Part shown: positions 40,421 through 49,877 of the stretch, piece by piece
Layout: the number at the start of each line of letters is the position of its first letter
Numbering within the stretch: the first letter of the stretch is position 1
Assembly (NCBI GenBank): GCA_022071965.1
Contig: JAJVIQ010000019.1
Span: forward strand, 62,001 to 126,000
Direction: 5' to 3'
Length of the DNA: 64,000 nucleotides
Source of the DNA: Gammaproteobacteria bacterium
GTDB taxonomy: Bacteria; Pseudomonadota; Gammaproteobacteria; JAJPIJ01
Translations under genes and position numbers: made by a program
Notes under the pieces: generated by a model
Databases searched by the model: none
What the model was told of the DNA's origin: nothing
The model's input: only the letters and a program-made list of their open reading frames with translations

Positions 40421-41793
40421 GCCAATTGCTCCCGGACGGCCGCGGCAAATACCTCGCCGCGATGGACGTAATCGCGAAACATGTCGAAGCTCGCGCACGC
40501 AGGCGAGAGGAGCACGGCGTCACCGGGCTGCGCCATGTCCGCGGCGCGCGCGACCGCATCGTGCATGTCGCGGGCCTGCGTGACCGCCACAATGTCCTGC
40601 AACACCGCGGCTATCGCCGGACCGTCGCGGCCGATGGTCACCGCCCCGCGCAGCCGGTTCCGCGCAGCGCCGGCGAGGTCGGAAAAATCCTGGCCCTTGC
40701 CATCCCCGCCGGCGATCAGTACCACCGGACGATTCGTGCCCAGACCGAGTATGGCCGCCACCGTCGCGCCGACGTTGGTCCCCTTCGAGTCATCGAACCA
40801 GTCCACACCGCGCGCGCCTCCAACCCACTGGCAGCGGTGAGGCAGACCGGGGAATTCGTGCAAGGTCTGGAGCATCGCCTCGGTGGGCAGCCCTGCGGCC
40901 CATCCCAGCGCGAGGGCTGCCAGGGCATTGGCGGCGTTATGCATCCCCCTGATACGCATCTCGCGCGCCGGCATCAATCGCCGTGCGCCGCGAGCAAGCC
41001 AGGCCTCGCCGCCGGAACCGAGCAGGCCGAAATCGGCGTCGGACCGCGGCGCGCGCAGCGAAAACATCATGCGCTCGCGCGCAGGCTCCGCCATGCGCAT
41101 CACCATCGCATCATCCGCATTCATGACCATGACGCCGGTGCCGCGGTAAATGCGGCGCTTGGCGGCTGCGTATTCCTCCAGTGTCGAATAACGATCCATG
41201 TGATCCGGGCTGACGTTCAGCACCGCCGCGGCCTTCGCGTCGAGCGATGTAACGGTCTCGAGCTGGAAGCTGGAGAGCTCCAGCACATAGAGGTCCGGAC
41301 TGCTGCCGCCGAGAAGGTCGAGAGCGGGGGTTCCAAGATTGCCGCCGGTGCGCACGTTCCGCCCGGCGCGCGCCGCCATCGCCCCGACCAGCGTGGTCAC
41401 GGTGCTCTTGCCGTTGGCGCCTGTTATCGCGACCACCGGCGCATCGGCGTGACGGGCGAACAGCTCGATATCGCCGATCACCTCCGCGCCGCGCTCGATC
41501 GCGGCAGCAACCGCGGGCTCGCGCGGCGAGACGCCAGGGCTCAGCAGCAGGCGTCGGGCGCGACGCAGCAACTGCTCGCCGTCGGTCCCGAAGTGCGCGG
41601 GCACACCGGGCATCTCGGCGCGCAGCGCGCTCACGCCGGGAGGCTCGCGGCGGGTATCCGTAATCGCGAACTGCTCGCCGTGGCGGCGCAGGAAGCGCGC
41701 GAACGACAGCCCGGTCTTGCCCATTCCAACGATGACGGTCATGCCGTGCCCGGCTGGCGTGCCCCGTGAAGTCAAGTCCAATGCTTCGCTCAT
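40417..41793 (-). CDS. murD: MurD, UDP-MurNAc-L-Ala--D-glutamate ligase
   Basis: 458 residues. N-terminal domain opening VIVGMGKTGLSFARFL, ATP loop GANGKSTVTTLVGAM near residue 120, NVSPDHMDRY (Mur ligase central domain) and the C-terminal segment DSKGTNVGAT near 310. Adds D-Glu to UDP-MurNAc-L-Ala. Thirteen bases after mraY with GAGGG about ten bases before the ATG. Confidence 0.97.
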   Translation of the reverse strand: MSEALDLTSRGTPAGHGMTVIVGMGKTGLSFARFLRRHGEQFAITDTRREPPGVSALRAEMPGVPAHFGTDGEQLLRRARRLLLSPGVSPREPAVAAAIERGAEVIGDIELFARHADAPVVAITGANGKSTVTTLVGAMAARAGRNVRTGGNLGTPALDLLGGSSPDLYVLELSSFQLETVTSLDAKAAAVLNVSPDHMDRYSTLEEYAAAKRRIYRGTGVMVMNADDAMVMRMAEPARERMMFSLRAPRSDADFGLLGSGGEAWLARGARRLMPAREMRIRGMHNAANALAALALGWAAGLPTEAMLQTLHEFPGLPHRCQWVGGARGVDWFDDSKGTNVGATVAAILGLGTNRPVVLIAGGDGKGQDFSDLAGAARNRLRGAVTIGRDGPAIAAVLQDIVAVTQARDMHDAVARAADMAQPGDAVLLSPACASFDMFRDYVHRGEVFAAAVREQLA

Positions 41794-41806
41794 CGCGGCA
41801 CGTCCC

Positions 41807-42889
41807 TCATCGTATCTTCAGGCTCGCGAGCCCGATCAGGACCAGGATCACGGTGATGATCCAGAATCGGACGATGACGCGTGGCTCCGGCCATCCCTTC
41901 AATTCGAAGTGGTGATGCAGCGGCGCCATGCGGAAAATCCGCTTGCCCGTGAGCTTGAAGGAGGCAACCTGCAGGATTACCGACACGGTCTCGACCACGA
42001 ACACGCCGCCCATGATGAAGAGCACCAGCTCCTGCCGCACGACCACCGCTATGACGCCGAGCGCCGCGCCGAGGGCCAGCGCCCCGATGTCGCCCATGAA
42101 TACCTGCGCCGGATAGGTGTTGAACCACAGGAAGCCGAGCCCGGCGCCGGCGATTGCGCCGCAGATGACGCAGACCTCGCCGACGCCGGCGATGTAGGGT
42201 ATGCCGAGGTATTTGGCGAAGTTGACGTGACCGGCCAGATAGGCGAACACCATCAATGCGGTGGCGATCAGGACGGCGGGCAGGATCGCCAGGCCATCGA
42301 GACCGTCGGTGAGGTTCACGGCGTTGCTGCTGCCGACGATGACGAAATACGCGAACAGCGGATACATCCATCCGAGGTCCAGCGCCACAGCCTTGACGAA
42401 CGGCAGGATGAGCTGCGTCTCCACGGCAGTTCGCGCGGTGGCGAACAGGACCACAGCCGCGGCCAGACCGAATACCGACTGCCAGATATATTTGTAGCGC
42501 GCGGCCAGTCCCCTGGCGTTTCTGCGGCTTACCTTCAGCCAGTCGTCCATCCACCCTATCGCGCCGAATGCCAGCATGGTCACCAGCACCACCCATACGA
42601 AGCGATTGCGAAGCTCGCCCCAGAGCAACGTACTCAAGGTGATCGAAAACAGAATGAGCAGACCGCCCATGGTCGGCGTGCCGGCCTTGCTGAGGTGCGA
42701 CTTGGGCCCGTCGTCGCGCACGCTCTGGCCGAGCTGGTAGCGGCTCAAGCCGCGGATCATGTACGGCCCGGCCAGCAGGGAAATGAGGAGGGCGGTCAGC
42801 ATCCCGAGGATCGCGCGCAGCGTGATGTACTGCGTGACGTTGAATCCGCTTTCGTACCTGGCCAGCCACTCCGACAGGAGCAGGAGCAT
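41807..42889 (-). CDS. mraY: MraY phospho-MurNAc-pentapeptide translocase
   Basis: 360 residues, ten membrane helices. Signatures: [13 protein letters not shown] near residue 70, [14 protein letters not shown] near 115, [14 protein letters not shown] near 190, and the [12 protein letters not shown]-terminal motif. Makes lipid I at the inner membrane. Lies two bases after murF; start is ATG at 42889. Confidence 0.97.
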   Translation of the reverse strand: MLLLLSEWLARYESGFNVTQYITLRAILGMLTALLISLLAGPYMIRGLSRYQLGQSVRDDGPKSHLSKAGTPTMGGLLILFSITLSTLLWGELRNRFVWVVLVTMLAFGAIGWMDDWLKVSRRNARGLAARYKYIWQSVFGLAAAVVLFATARTAVETQLILPFVKAVALDLGWMYPLFAYFVIVGSSNAVNLTDGLDGLAILPAVLIATALMVFAYLAGHVNFAKYLGIPYIAGVGEVCVICGAIAGAGLGFLWFNTYPAQVFMGDIGALALGAALGVIAVVVRQELVLFIMGGVFVVETVSVILQVASFKLTGKRIFRMAPLHHHFELKGWPEPRVIVRFWIITVILVLIGLASLKIR

Positions 42890-42891
42890 GA

Positions 42892-44244
42892 TCAGGACGC
42901 TGCCTTCAGGGCTTGCACGATGCGCTCCATCTTCATCGCGCGGGAGCCCTTGACCAGGACGCTGACGGCAGCGACGAGGCCGGGGCGCAGCGCGGCGATC
43001 AGATCCTCGGCATCTGCGTAGTGGCGCCCGCCGCTGCCGAATCCCGCCACCGCCTGCCTGCTGAGTTCGCCGAGGCCATACACGCGCTCCACACCGCGGG
43101 CGCGCGCATACTCCCCTATGTCATAGTGCAGGCTGGCCGCCTCGGCGCCGAGCTCGCCCATGTCGCCCAATACCAGCCAGTGCTTGCCGGGATAGCCCAC
43201 CAGCACGTCGATCGCCGCCTTCATCGAGGATGGATTGGCGTTGTAGGTATCGTCGATGATCCAGGCGCCGCCGCTTCCCTTGCCGATGACCAGACGGCCA
43301 GCCACCGCCCGCATCGACTCCAGCCCGGCGCACACGGCTTCCATGTCGACGCCGACGGCGAGCGCGCAGGCGCTGGCCGCGAGCGCATTCATGACGTTGT
43401 GCCGTCCAGGCAACGGCAGATGCACGGTCGCCTCGCCACGCGGCGTCCGCATCGTGAAGACCGTTCGGCCGGGGTCGCCGCTGACCAGCATGCGGGCGGA
43501 GACATCGGCATCGTGGTTCAGGCCGAACGTCGTGATCGGCCGCGGGCCGGCCAGCTTGCGCCAGAGATCGACGTACGGATCATCGGCATTGAGGACCGCC
43601 CGGCCGTCATTGGACAGACCGGCGAAGATCTCGCCCTTCGCGCGCGCGACGCCTTCGATGCTGCCGAACCCCTCCAGGTGCGCCGGCGCGCATAGGGTGA
43701 TGACGGCGACGGTGGGGCGGGCGATCCGGCACAGCTGGGCAATCTCACCCGGGTGATTGGCTCCCATCTCGATCACCGCGAAGTCATGCTCGCTTCCAAG
43801 GTCGAGAAGCGTCAGCGGCACGCCGACATCGTTGTTGAGATTTCCGCGCGTCGCCAGCACGTTGCCGCGCTGCGTCAGTATCGAGGCCGTCATCTCCTTG
43901 ACCGTCGTCTTGCCGTTGCTTCCGGTGACCGCCACGAGCGGCATCGGAAACGCCGCGCGCCAATGGGTGGCGAGCTGCGCCAGCGCGAGACGTGTGTTCG
44001 CGACCCTCATGAAGGGCAACGGCGCGGCAACATCCCTGTCGACGAGCGCCGCGGCCGCGCCGGCCTTCGCGGCATCGTCCAGGAAATCATGAGCGTCGTG
44101 GCGGGGACCATGGAGAGCCACGAACAATTGACGGGATTGAATGGAACGCGTATCCGTGCTGACCCCGTTTATGTCGACGTCAGTCCCATGCATCTCCGCA
44201 TGCAGTATCGCGCAGGCCTCGCTGAGCTTCATGGCGATCATCAT
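42892..44244 (-). CDS. murF: MurF, D-Ala-D-Ala-adding UDP-MurNAc-tripeptide ligase
   Basis: 450 residues. N-terminal domain with [20 protein letters not shown] loop [16 protein letters not shown] near residue 110, and [15 protein letters not shown] near 315. Completes the cytoplasmic murein pentapeptide. ATG 44244 overlaps the murE stop (ATGA). Confidence 0.97.
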   Translation of the reverse strand: MMIAMKLSEACAILHAEMHGTDVDINGVSTDTRSIQSRQLFVALHGPRHDAHDFLDDAAKAGAAAALVDRDVAAPLPFMRVANTRLALAQLATHWRAAFPMPLVAVTGSNGKTTVKEMTASILTQRGNVLATRGNLNNDVGVPLTLLDLGSEHDFAVIEMGANHPGEIAQLCRIARPTVAVITLCAPAHLEGFGSIEGVARAKGEIFAGLSNDGRAVLNADDPYVDLWRKLAGPRPITTFGLNHDADVSARMLVSGDPGRTVFTMRTPRGEATVHLPLPGRHNVMNALAASACALAVGVDMEAVCAGLESMRAVAGRLVIGKGSGGAWIIDDTYNANPSSMKAAIDVLVGYPGKHWLVLGDMGELGAEAASLHYDIGEYARARGVERVYGLGELSRQAVAGFGSGGRHYADAEDLIAALRPGLVAAVSVLVKGSRAMKMERIVQALKAAS

Positions 44245-45761
44245 GTCCGCTCCCTCAGGGCGGCGAGCACGAGCGCCCGATCGCTCATCTGCAGGCGCTC
44301 GCCACGGATCTCCTGATATTCCTCGTGGCCCTTGCCCGCGACTACGACGACGTCATCACCGCGCGCGTCGCGGATCGCGCTCGCCACCGCGCGCGCCCGA
44401 TCAATCTCGATCACGACCGGCACCGGCGCGGGAATTCCCTCGACGATCCGGGCGATGATCGCGGCCGGATCCTCGTCACGCGGGTTGTCGGTGGTAACGA
44501 CAATGTCGTCCGCCAACTCCGCGGCAACGGCGCCCATCACCGCCCGTTTGCCCGGGTCGCGATTGCCGCCGCAACCGAACACGCACCACAGGCGACCGCG
44601 GCACAGCTCGCGCGCGGATTGCAGCACGTGCCGGAGGCCATCCGGGGTGTGCGCATAGTCGACCAGGACCAGCGGGCCGTCCTCGCTGGTCTGGAAAGCC
44701 TCCATGCGTCCAGGCACCCCGGTCACGCCCTGCAATGCCTCGCCGGCCTCGTCCCACGAGGCGCCCAGCGCGGTGATCGTCGCGAAGGCAATCAGCAGGT
44801 TCGCGGCATTGAACCTGCCGAGCAGCGATGCGCGGAGCTGCAGCTCCCGCCCCGCCGTTGTCACGGTCATTACAGTGCCCGTGCGCGACACCGACACCGC
44901 GGAGCCTCGAAGCAGGGTCGCGTGCCCTGCGGACCGGGCGGCCTCGAGAGTGCACGCGTATGCCGGTACGCCCGCGGGCAGGGTCTCCAGCAGCGAGACG
45001 CCGAACGGGTCGTCGATATTGACGACCGCGGCCCCGAGATCGGGCTTGAGGAACAGACCACGTTTGGCGACGCCGTAGCTTTCCATGCTGCCGTGATAGT
45101 CCAGATGGTCGCGCGTCAGATTGGTGAAGGCGGCGGCGGCAAAATGCACGCCGGCCACGCGCGACTGATCCAGGGCATGGGAGGACACCTCCATGGCAAC
45201 GCTGCGGGCGCTGCGATCTCGCATCTGGGCGAGTTGCTGCTGCAGGGTCACCGGGTCGGGTGTGGTTGATCCATCGGCCTCGAGCGCGCCGGGGAAGCCG
45301 GTACCGAGCGTACCGATGACCCCACAGGGCTTTGTGGCGGCGATGCGATTCAGCGCCTGGGCAATCACGTTCGAGACTGTGGTCTTGCCGTTGGTGCCGG
45401 TCACGCCGATGACTTTCAGGCGTTTGGATGGATCACCGAAGAAGCGCGCCGCGATCTCCCCCACGCGCCTGCCGAGTCCGGGGACTCCGATAACCGGAAC
45501 CGTTCCGCGCAGGCCGGCTGATGGTATCGCCTCGCCCTCGACGAGGACGGCCACCGCGCCGGCGGCGATCGCCGCATCGATGAACTCACGACCGTGCCGC
45601 CGCGTGCCCGGGGCGGCGAAGAAAAGGTCGCCGGCGCGCACGCGCCGGCTGTCGAGCGACAACCCCCTGACCGGACGATCGTGTGCGGCCGCGACATCGG
45701 CGATCCCCGCGGTCAATTCGCGCAGCGTCGGTCGCGACTGATCGGGCGCTGTCATCGTCAT
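44241..45761 (-). CDS. murE: MurE, meso-diaminopimelate-adding ligase
   Basis: 506 residues. ATP loop VTGTNGKTTVSNVIAQAL near residue 117, carbamylated-lysine region and NLTRDHLDYHGSMESY near 210, and the DNPRDEDP motif near residue 420 that marks meso-diaminopimelate specificity (lysine enzymes differ here). So the peptidoglycan is of the Gram-negative DAP type. ATG at 45761 overlaps the ftsI stop. Confidence 0.97.
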   Translation of the reverse strand: MTMTAPDQSRPTLRELTAGIADVAAAHDRPVRGLSLDSRRVRAGDLFFAAPGTRRHGREFIDAAIAAGAVAVLVEGEAIPSAGLRGTVPVIGVPGLGRRVGEIAARFFGDPSKRLKVIGVTGTNGKTTVSNVIAQALNRIAATKPCGVIGTLGTGFPGALEADGSTTPDPVTLQQQLAQMRDRSARSVAMEVSSHALDQSRVAGVHFAAAAFTNLTRDHLDYHGSMESYGVAKRGLFLKPDLGAAVVNIDDPFGVSLLETLPAGVPAYACTLEAARSAGHATLLRGSAVSVSRTGTVMTVTTAGRELQLRASLLGRFNAANLLIAFATITALGASWDEAGEALQGVTGVPGRMEAFQTSEDGPLVLVDYAHTPDGLRHVLQSARELCRGRLWCVFGCGGNRDPGKRAVMGAVAAELADDIVVTTDNPRDEDPAAIIARIVEGIPAPVPVVIEIDRARAVASAIRDARGDDVVVVAGKGHEEYQEIRGERLQMSDRALVLAALRERT

Positions 45762-47503
45762 GGCTCGGGACGATGCCCCATGTCATCGAAGGACTCGGGC
45801 GACGCGGGCGGCACGTAGGCATACATTTGTTCGCCGTTCTCCAGCGGTTCGTCCGGCGGGATGTTCAGCAGGCGCAGCGCCTCCTGCATCACTCTGCTGA
45901 ACACGGGCGCCGCGACGCGCCCTCCGAAGTACTCGCCATTGCGCGGGTCATCCACGACCACCACTGCGACCAGGCGGGGATTGCTGGCCGGCACCATTCC
46001 GGCAAACAGCGAAAGATACCGATCCTCGGCGTAGCCCCGCGCCGTGGTCTTGTGCACCGTGCCGGTCTTGCCGGCCACGCGGTATCCGGCAATGTGCGCG
46101 AGGCGGCCGGTGCCGCTGCGGATCACGGTCTCGAGCATCGCCCGGATCTCCTGCGCCGTGGCGGGCGATACCACCCGCCTGCCGGGCGGCGCGCGATCGA
46201 GCCTGAGGAACGACACCGGCGTCAGGGTGCCGCCGTTCGCGAAGGCGGTATACGCCCGCGCAAGTTGCAGCGCGTTCGCCGACAACCCGTAGCCGAAGGC
46301 GAGCGTCGCCTGCTCGATCTCGCGCCAGTGGCGGAAATCGGTGAGCCGGCCAGGCGCCTCCCCCGGGAAGCCGGTATTGGTCAGAGCACCGAATCCGACG
46401 GCGCTCAGCATCTGCCAGAGCCGCCGGGGCTCCAGCGCCAGGGCGATCTTCGCTGCTCCCACATTGCTGGACTTGGTGATCACGCTCGCGACATTGAGCG
46501 TTCCGTAGTTGTGTACGTCCCTGACCTTGTATTGTCCGACGGTGAAGAAGCCGGGATTGGTTTCGATCGGCGTGGTGGGCCGGAATTCCCCGGTCTCCAG
46601 CGCGGCGGCAATGGTGAAGGGCTTGAGGGTGGAACCAGGTTCGAAGACATCCGTCACGGCCCGGTTGCGAAAATACTCGCCACGCAGACCGCTGCGATTG
46701 TTCGGGTTGTAGGAGGGCTGGTTCACCATCGCCAGCACTTCTCCCGTGCGGCTGTCAAGGATGACCATCGTGCCGGACTGCGCGCGGTTGGCGAAGACTG
46801 CCGCCTTCAATTCGCGATACGCGACGTACTGGATGCGTTTGTCGATGCTCAGGACGAGGTTCTGCCCCGGCACCGCCGTCCGCACGTTCTCGACGTTCTC
46901 CACGACCCGGCCGAGATTGTCCTTGATCACGCGCTTGGCGCCCGGGGAACCCCTGAGGTAGTGATCGTAGGCGAGTTCCAGACCCTCCTGGCCGTTGTCG
47001 TCGACGTTGGTAAACCCCAGCAGATGCGCGGCCACTTCTCCGGCCGGATAGTAGCGCCGAAACTCGCGATCTATGCCCACCCCCTGGAAGCCGCCAGCGG
47101 TGACGCGCGCCGCGATGTCCGGCGGAACCTGGCGCTTGAGATAGACGAAGTCCTTGTCCCTGCGCGCGGCGACCACGCTCCGCAGCATGCCGCGGTCCAC
47201 GTCGAGCGTCGTTGCCAGCCTTCTCCATTGCTCCGGGCTGAGCGAGAGCTTCCGGGGATTCGCCCACACCGAGCTCACCGGCGTGCTGATGGCCAGCGGT
47301 TCGCCGAGGCGATCAACGATGATTCCCCGATGCGCCGGCGTCCTGACCTCGCGCAGGATGCGCGCGTCGCCATGACTCTGCAGGAATTGCCGGTCCCTGA
47401 ACTGCAGATCGATGCCGCGGCCGATCAGCCCGACGGCGGCGGCGATGAATATCGCGATGGCGGTGAAGCGCCTTCCAGCGTAAAGGGTCGCGGGCTGAGC
47501 CAT
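45758..47503 (-). CDS. ftsI: FtsI (PBP3) septal transpeptidase
   Basis: 581 residues. Short cytoplasmic N-terminus, one membrane helix (AIAIFIAAAVGLIG, about 14-28), pedestal domain with RGIIVDRLGEPLA, and the transpeptidase domain with SxxK at S291-K294 (GSTLKPF), SSN in KSSNVGAAK and KTGT in GKTGTVHK. Cross-links septal murein with FtsW. The ATG overlaps the ftsL stop in TAATG. The frame is open upstream but overlaps ftsL. Confidence 0.97.
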   Translation of the reverse strand: MAQPATLYAGRRFTAIAIFIAAAVGLIGRGIDLQFRDRQFLQSHGDARILREVRTPAHRGIIVDRLGEPLAISTPVSSVWANPRKLSLSPEQWRRLATTLDVDRGMLRSVVAARRDKDFVYLKRQVPPDIAARVTAGGFQGVGIDREFRRYYPAGEVAAHLLGFTNVDDNGQEGLELAYDHYLRGSPGAKRVIKDNLGRVVENVENVRTAVPGQNLVLSIDKRIQYVAYRELKAAVFANRAQSGTMVILDSRTGEVLAMVNQPSYNPNNRSGLRGEYFRNRAVTDVFEPGSTLKPFTIAAALETGEFRPTTPIETNPGFFTVGQYKVRDVHNYGTLNVASVITKSSNVGAAKIALALEPRRLWQMLSAVGFGALTNTGFPGEAPGRLTDFRHWREIEQATLAFGYGLSANALQLARAYTAFANGGTLTPVSFLRLDRAPPGRRVVSPATAQEIRAMLETVIRSGTGRLAHIAGYRVAGKTGTVHKTTARGYAEDRYLSLFAGMVPASNPRLVAVVVVDDPRNGEYFGGRVAAPVFSRVMQEALRLLNIPPDEPLENGEQMYAYVPPASPESFDDMGHRPEP

Positions 47504-47769
47504 TATTGCGAGACCATCACCGTCGACTTGGGCTGCGGCGGAACCATCTGCAGCTTGCTGTGGGCGATCTCTTCCACCCGCGCGTGCGTGCCCCAGGTCG
47601 CCTGCTCCAGCTGCAACTGGCCCCACTCCTCATTCATGCGATCGCGCTCGCGCTCCAGAGCCTGCAGCTCGACGAACAGCGTGCGCGACTCGTGGCGCGT
47701 GACCACCACGGCGATGGCGGAGCTCACCGCCGCGATTGCCAGCAGACAGAGCAGGACGACATGTCTCAT
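47503..47769 (-). CDS. ftsL: FtsL divisome membrane protein
   Basis: 88 residues: one membrane helix near the start ([20 protein letters not shown]), then a leucine-zipper-type coiled coil ([19 protein letters not shown]) and a conserved [12 protein letters not shown] end. Forms the FtsQLB complex that activates FtsWI. Located between rsmH and ftsI as always; starts in an ATGA overlap with the rsmH stop. Confidence 0.94.
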   Translation of the reverse strand: MRHVVLLCLLAIAAVSSAIAVVVTRHESRTLFVELQALERERDRMNEEWGQLQLEQATWGTHARVEEIAHSKLQMVPPQPKSTVMVSQ

Positions 47770-48695
47770 TCCAGTCTCTCCGCGACCCGCAGTACCGCAC
47801 TGCGCGCACGCGCATTGACGCGGATCTCGACCTCGCCCGGCCGCACCGCCCTGCCGATGATGCGCAGCCGCGGCCCGCCGGCGGGAACCGCGGGGCCCGG
47901 TTCCTCGAGGTGCCCGGACTCCCGGCGCATGAACTGCTTGACGATCCTGTCCTCCAGCGAGTGAAAGCTGATGACCAGCAGACGCCCTCCGACGGCGAGC
48001 GTGTCCAGCGCCTGGAGCAGGCCGCGCTTGAGCTGGTTCAGCTCATCGTTGATGTAGATCCGGATCGCCTGGAAGGTGCGGGTGGCCGGATGCTGGCCAC
48101 GCGGCCAGGCCGGGTGAGCGCGCGCGACCACCTCCGCCAGGGCGGTCGTGGTCGTCAGCGGCTGCTGGCGGCGTGCCGCGACGATCGCGCGTGCGATGCG
48201 CCGCGCATGGCGTTCCTCGCCGTACTCGTGCAGGCAGCCGGCGAGCTCGCGCTCCGGCACCGACGCGAGCCACTCCGCGGCCGGCCTGCCCGCGGTGGGA
48301 TCCATGCGCATGTCGAGCGGCCCCTCGCGAAGAAAGCTGAAGCCGCGCTCGGGCCGATCAAGCTGCGGTGAGGAGACGCCGAGATCGAACAACACGCCGT
48401 TCACCCGGCCGCGCAGGCCCAGATCGTCCAGGAACTCGCGCAGGCGATCGAAGGCCCCGTGGCAGAGCGACAGCCGTGGATCCCGCATCGCTGCGGCTGC
48501 GGCCATGGCCTGCGGGTCTCTGTCGATCGCCACCAGTCTCCCCCCTTCCCCCAAGCGCCGCAGTATCTCGCTCGCATGGCCGCCGCGACCGAAGGTGCAG
48601 TCGACGTAGACGCCGTCCACACGGATCGCCATGGCCGCGAGCGTCTCCTCGAGCAGAACGGGTCGGTGGCCGGTTGCGGCAACCGGCGCCGCCAT
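47766..48695 (-). CDS. rsmH: RsmH (MraW), 16S rRNA m4C1402 methyltransferase
   Basis: 309 residues. SAM-binding text [14 protein letters not shown] near residue 32, AIDRDPQA, and the substrate region [12 protein letters not shown], with [16 protein letters not shown] near the end. The GTG/ATG start region at 48695 coincides with the mraZ stop (TGATG). N4-methylates C1402 of 16S rRNA. The open frame runs up to 49238 but that part overlaps mraZ. Confidence 0.97.
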   Translation of the reverse strand: MAAPVAATGHRPVLLEETLAAMAIRVDGVYVDCTFGRGGHASEILRRLGEGGRLVAIDRDPQAMAAAAAMRDPRLSLCHGAFDRLREFLDDLGLRGRVNGVLFDLGVSSPQLDRPERGFSFLREGPLDMRMDPTAGRPAAEWLASVPERELAGCLHEYGEERHARRIARAIVAARRQQPLTTTTALAEVVARAHPAWPRGQHPATRTFQAIRIYINDELNQLKRGLLQALDTLAVGGRLLVISFHSLEDRIVKQFMRRESGHLEEPGPAVPAGGPRLRIIGRAVRPGEVEIRVNARARSAVLRVAERLE

Positions 48696-49153
48696 CACAG
48701 CGACAGCTCGCGCAACTTCCCGGACAATTCCCCGGCGGGCTGTTCCACCTGCTCGAACCACTCCTCGCGGCGCGCGTCCCACGCCGGCCGGTTCCAGATC
48801 TCGAACCGGTTGCCCTGGCCGAGCAGGACCACATCGCGCTCGAGCCCGGCGAACTCGCGGAGTTCCGGCGGAATGAGGATGCGGCCGTGCCCGTCGAGGT
48901 CGCAGTCGGTGGCGTAGCCACGCAGGATCTGCTTCGTGCGCCGATCCAGCCGGTCGGCGTCCGACAACTGCATGAGCTTGGCCTCGGCAACCTCCCACTC
49001 CGGCGCCGGGTACAGCCACAGGCACTTGTCCCAGGGATTGACGGTGACCACGAGCTGGTTGGCGCAGGCGGAGGCGACCTGCTCGCGGTAGCGCGCCGGC
49101 ACGGACAGACGCCCCTTCGCGTCCAACGCCAGATTGCTGAAGCCCCTGAACAC
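48695..49153 (-). CDS. mraZ: MraZ, transcriptional regulator at the head of the dcw cluster
   Basis: 152 residues, two SpoVT/AbrB-like domains, each with a D-x-x-G-R motif ([14 protein letters not shown] near residue 11; [14 protein letters not shown] near 88). GTG start at 49153 in the family opening [11 protein letters not shown], with GGGGGA eight bases upstream. MraZ forms a ring and binds tandem boxes upstream of its own gene, which are visible here at 49164-49201. First gene of the dcw operon. Confidence 0.96.
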   Translation of the reverse strand: MFRGFSNLALDAKGRLSVPARYREQVASACANQLVVTVNPWDKCLWLYPAPEWEVAEAKLMQLSDADRLDRRTKQILRGYATDCDLDGHGRILIPPELREFAGLERDVVLLGQGNRFEIWNRPAWDARREEWFEQVEQPAGELSGKLRELSL

Positions 49154-49163
49154 CGCTCATTCC

Positions 49164-49201
49164 CCCACGCGGTTGATCCACTTTTTCCCACTTTGTCCCA
49201 C
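49164..49201 (-). promoter_or_regulatory. MraZ operator: GTGGG boxes at 10-bp spacing
   Basis: On the minus strand GTGGG occurs at 49197-49201 and 49187-49191, GTGGA at 49177-49181, and GTGGG at 49164-49168. The first three are exactly ten bases apart, one helical turn, as known for MraZ boxes (TGGGN repeats); the fourth is 13 bases on. They lie between the -10 box and the mraZ start. Confidence 0.85.
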
Positions 49202-49208
49202 CTTCTGA

Positions 49209-49238
49209 ACTATAAGTTCGGCATCTGAAAAGTGTCAA
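49209..49238 (-). promoter_or_regulatory. mraZ (dcw) sigma-70 promoter
   Basis: TTGACA on the minus strand (49233-49238) is a perfect -35; TATAGT (49209-49214) is five of six for the -10, spacing 18 bases (or TTATAG at 17). The predicted transcription start is near 49202, at the edge of the MraZ boxes. No comparably good promoter appears inside the cluster, so this likely drives much of dcw. Confidence 0.8.
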
Positions 49239-49338
49239 GAAAATTCGGATGTGGATAAGTAAAAATTCCCTGTTTCGAACAGCAACTTAGCGTAGGACTC
49301 TGAGATGCAGGACCAGCCTGCGACAGGGCAGGACTCGC

Positions 49339-49363
49339 TAACGTTATGGTATTCATAACGTTA
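49339..49363. repeat. Perfect inverted repeat between mraZ promoter and rnpB 3' end
   Basis: TAACGTTATG (49339-49348), loop GTATT, CATAACGTTA (49354-49363): ten perfect pairs. AT-rich in a GC-rich genome, and each arm contains the palindrome AACGTT. There is no T-run on either side, so an operator or a replication/remodelling protein site is as possible as an RNA hairpin. It is about 100 bases upstream of the mraZ -35. Confidence 0.7.
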
Positions 49364-49389
49364 ATCTTCATAGCTGAGGTAATTTATAG

Positions 49390-49417
49390 AAAATTCAGCG
49401 CCGCAGGCCCGGCCTGC
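49390..49417 (-). terminator. Possible rnpB terminator
   Basis: Hairpin with stem GCAGGC (49403-49408) and GCCTGC (49412-49417), loop of three, downstream of the rnpB 3' end; on the minus strand, an AATTTTC stretch follows seven bases later. The distance to the T-run is long, so confidence is low. Confidence 0.4.
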
Positions 49418-49450
49418 CGTCATTGCATGAGCCAGCCATGGCGGAAATCC

Positions 49451-49844
49451 AGTGAGAGCCGGCCTGTAAGCCGGGTTCTGTTCCGGCGGCGCGAGCGCCG
49501 TCGGCGACAGTCATTCCTCTGCGATGCACGTCGCCGCACACCTGTAGCAACCTACCCGGGGACCTCACGCGGGCCGCGCTTAGCCGTCCTGGAAGGACGG
49601 ACCATCCCCCTATTTGGTCTTGCTCCGGGTGGGGTTTACCCTGCCACCGGCGTTGGCCGGCGCGGTGCGCTCTTACCGCACCTTTTCACCCTTGCCGCCC
49701 GACCTCTCGGCCGGGGTAGGCGGTATGTTTTCTGTGGCACTTTCCGTGGGCTCGCGCCCCCCAGGCGTTACCTGGCACCCTGCCCTGCGGAGCCCGGACT
49801 TTCCTCCAGCGTTGCCGCCGGCGACTGCCCGGCCGACTCTCACT
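49451..49844 (-). ncRNA. rnpB: RNase P RNA (M1 RNA), bacterial type A
   Basis: About 394 nt, read on the minus strand. Universal elements are present: GGAGGAAAGTCCGGGCTCC-type core (49788-49806), the GGTGCCAGGTAACGCCTGG segment shortly after, GGATGG-type P-helix, AGAGGAATGACTG (49508-49520) and ACAGAACCCGGCTTA near the 3' end. The termini pair as helix P1: AGTGAGAG near 49837-49844 with CTCTCACT at 49451-49458. Ends are placed from this helix. With the protein subunit RnpA it matures tRNA 5' ends. Located between rsmI and mraZ as in Pseudomonas. Confidence 0.95.
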
Positions 49845-49849
49845 CGTGT

Positions 49850-49877
49850 AGTGTCGCAGCGTCCGGAAAAGTTTCAA
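49850..49877 (-). promoter_or_regulatory. Candidate rnpB promoter overlapping the rsmI stop
   Basis: TTGAAA (49872-49877) and GACACT (49850-49855) on the minus strand, spacing 16. The predicted start six bases further, 49843-49844, coincides with the rnpB 5' end deduced independently from helix P1. The -10 is only three of six to consensus. Confidence 0.5.
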
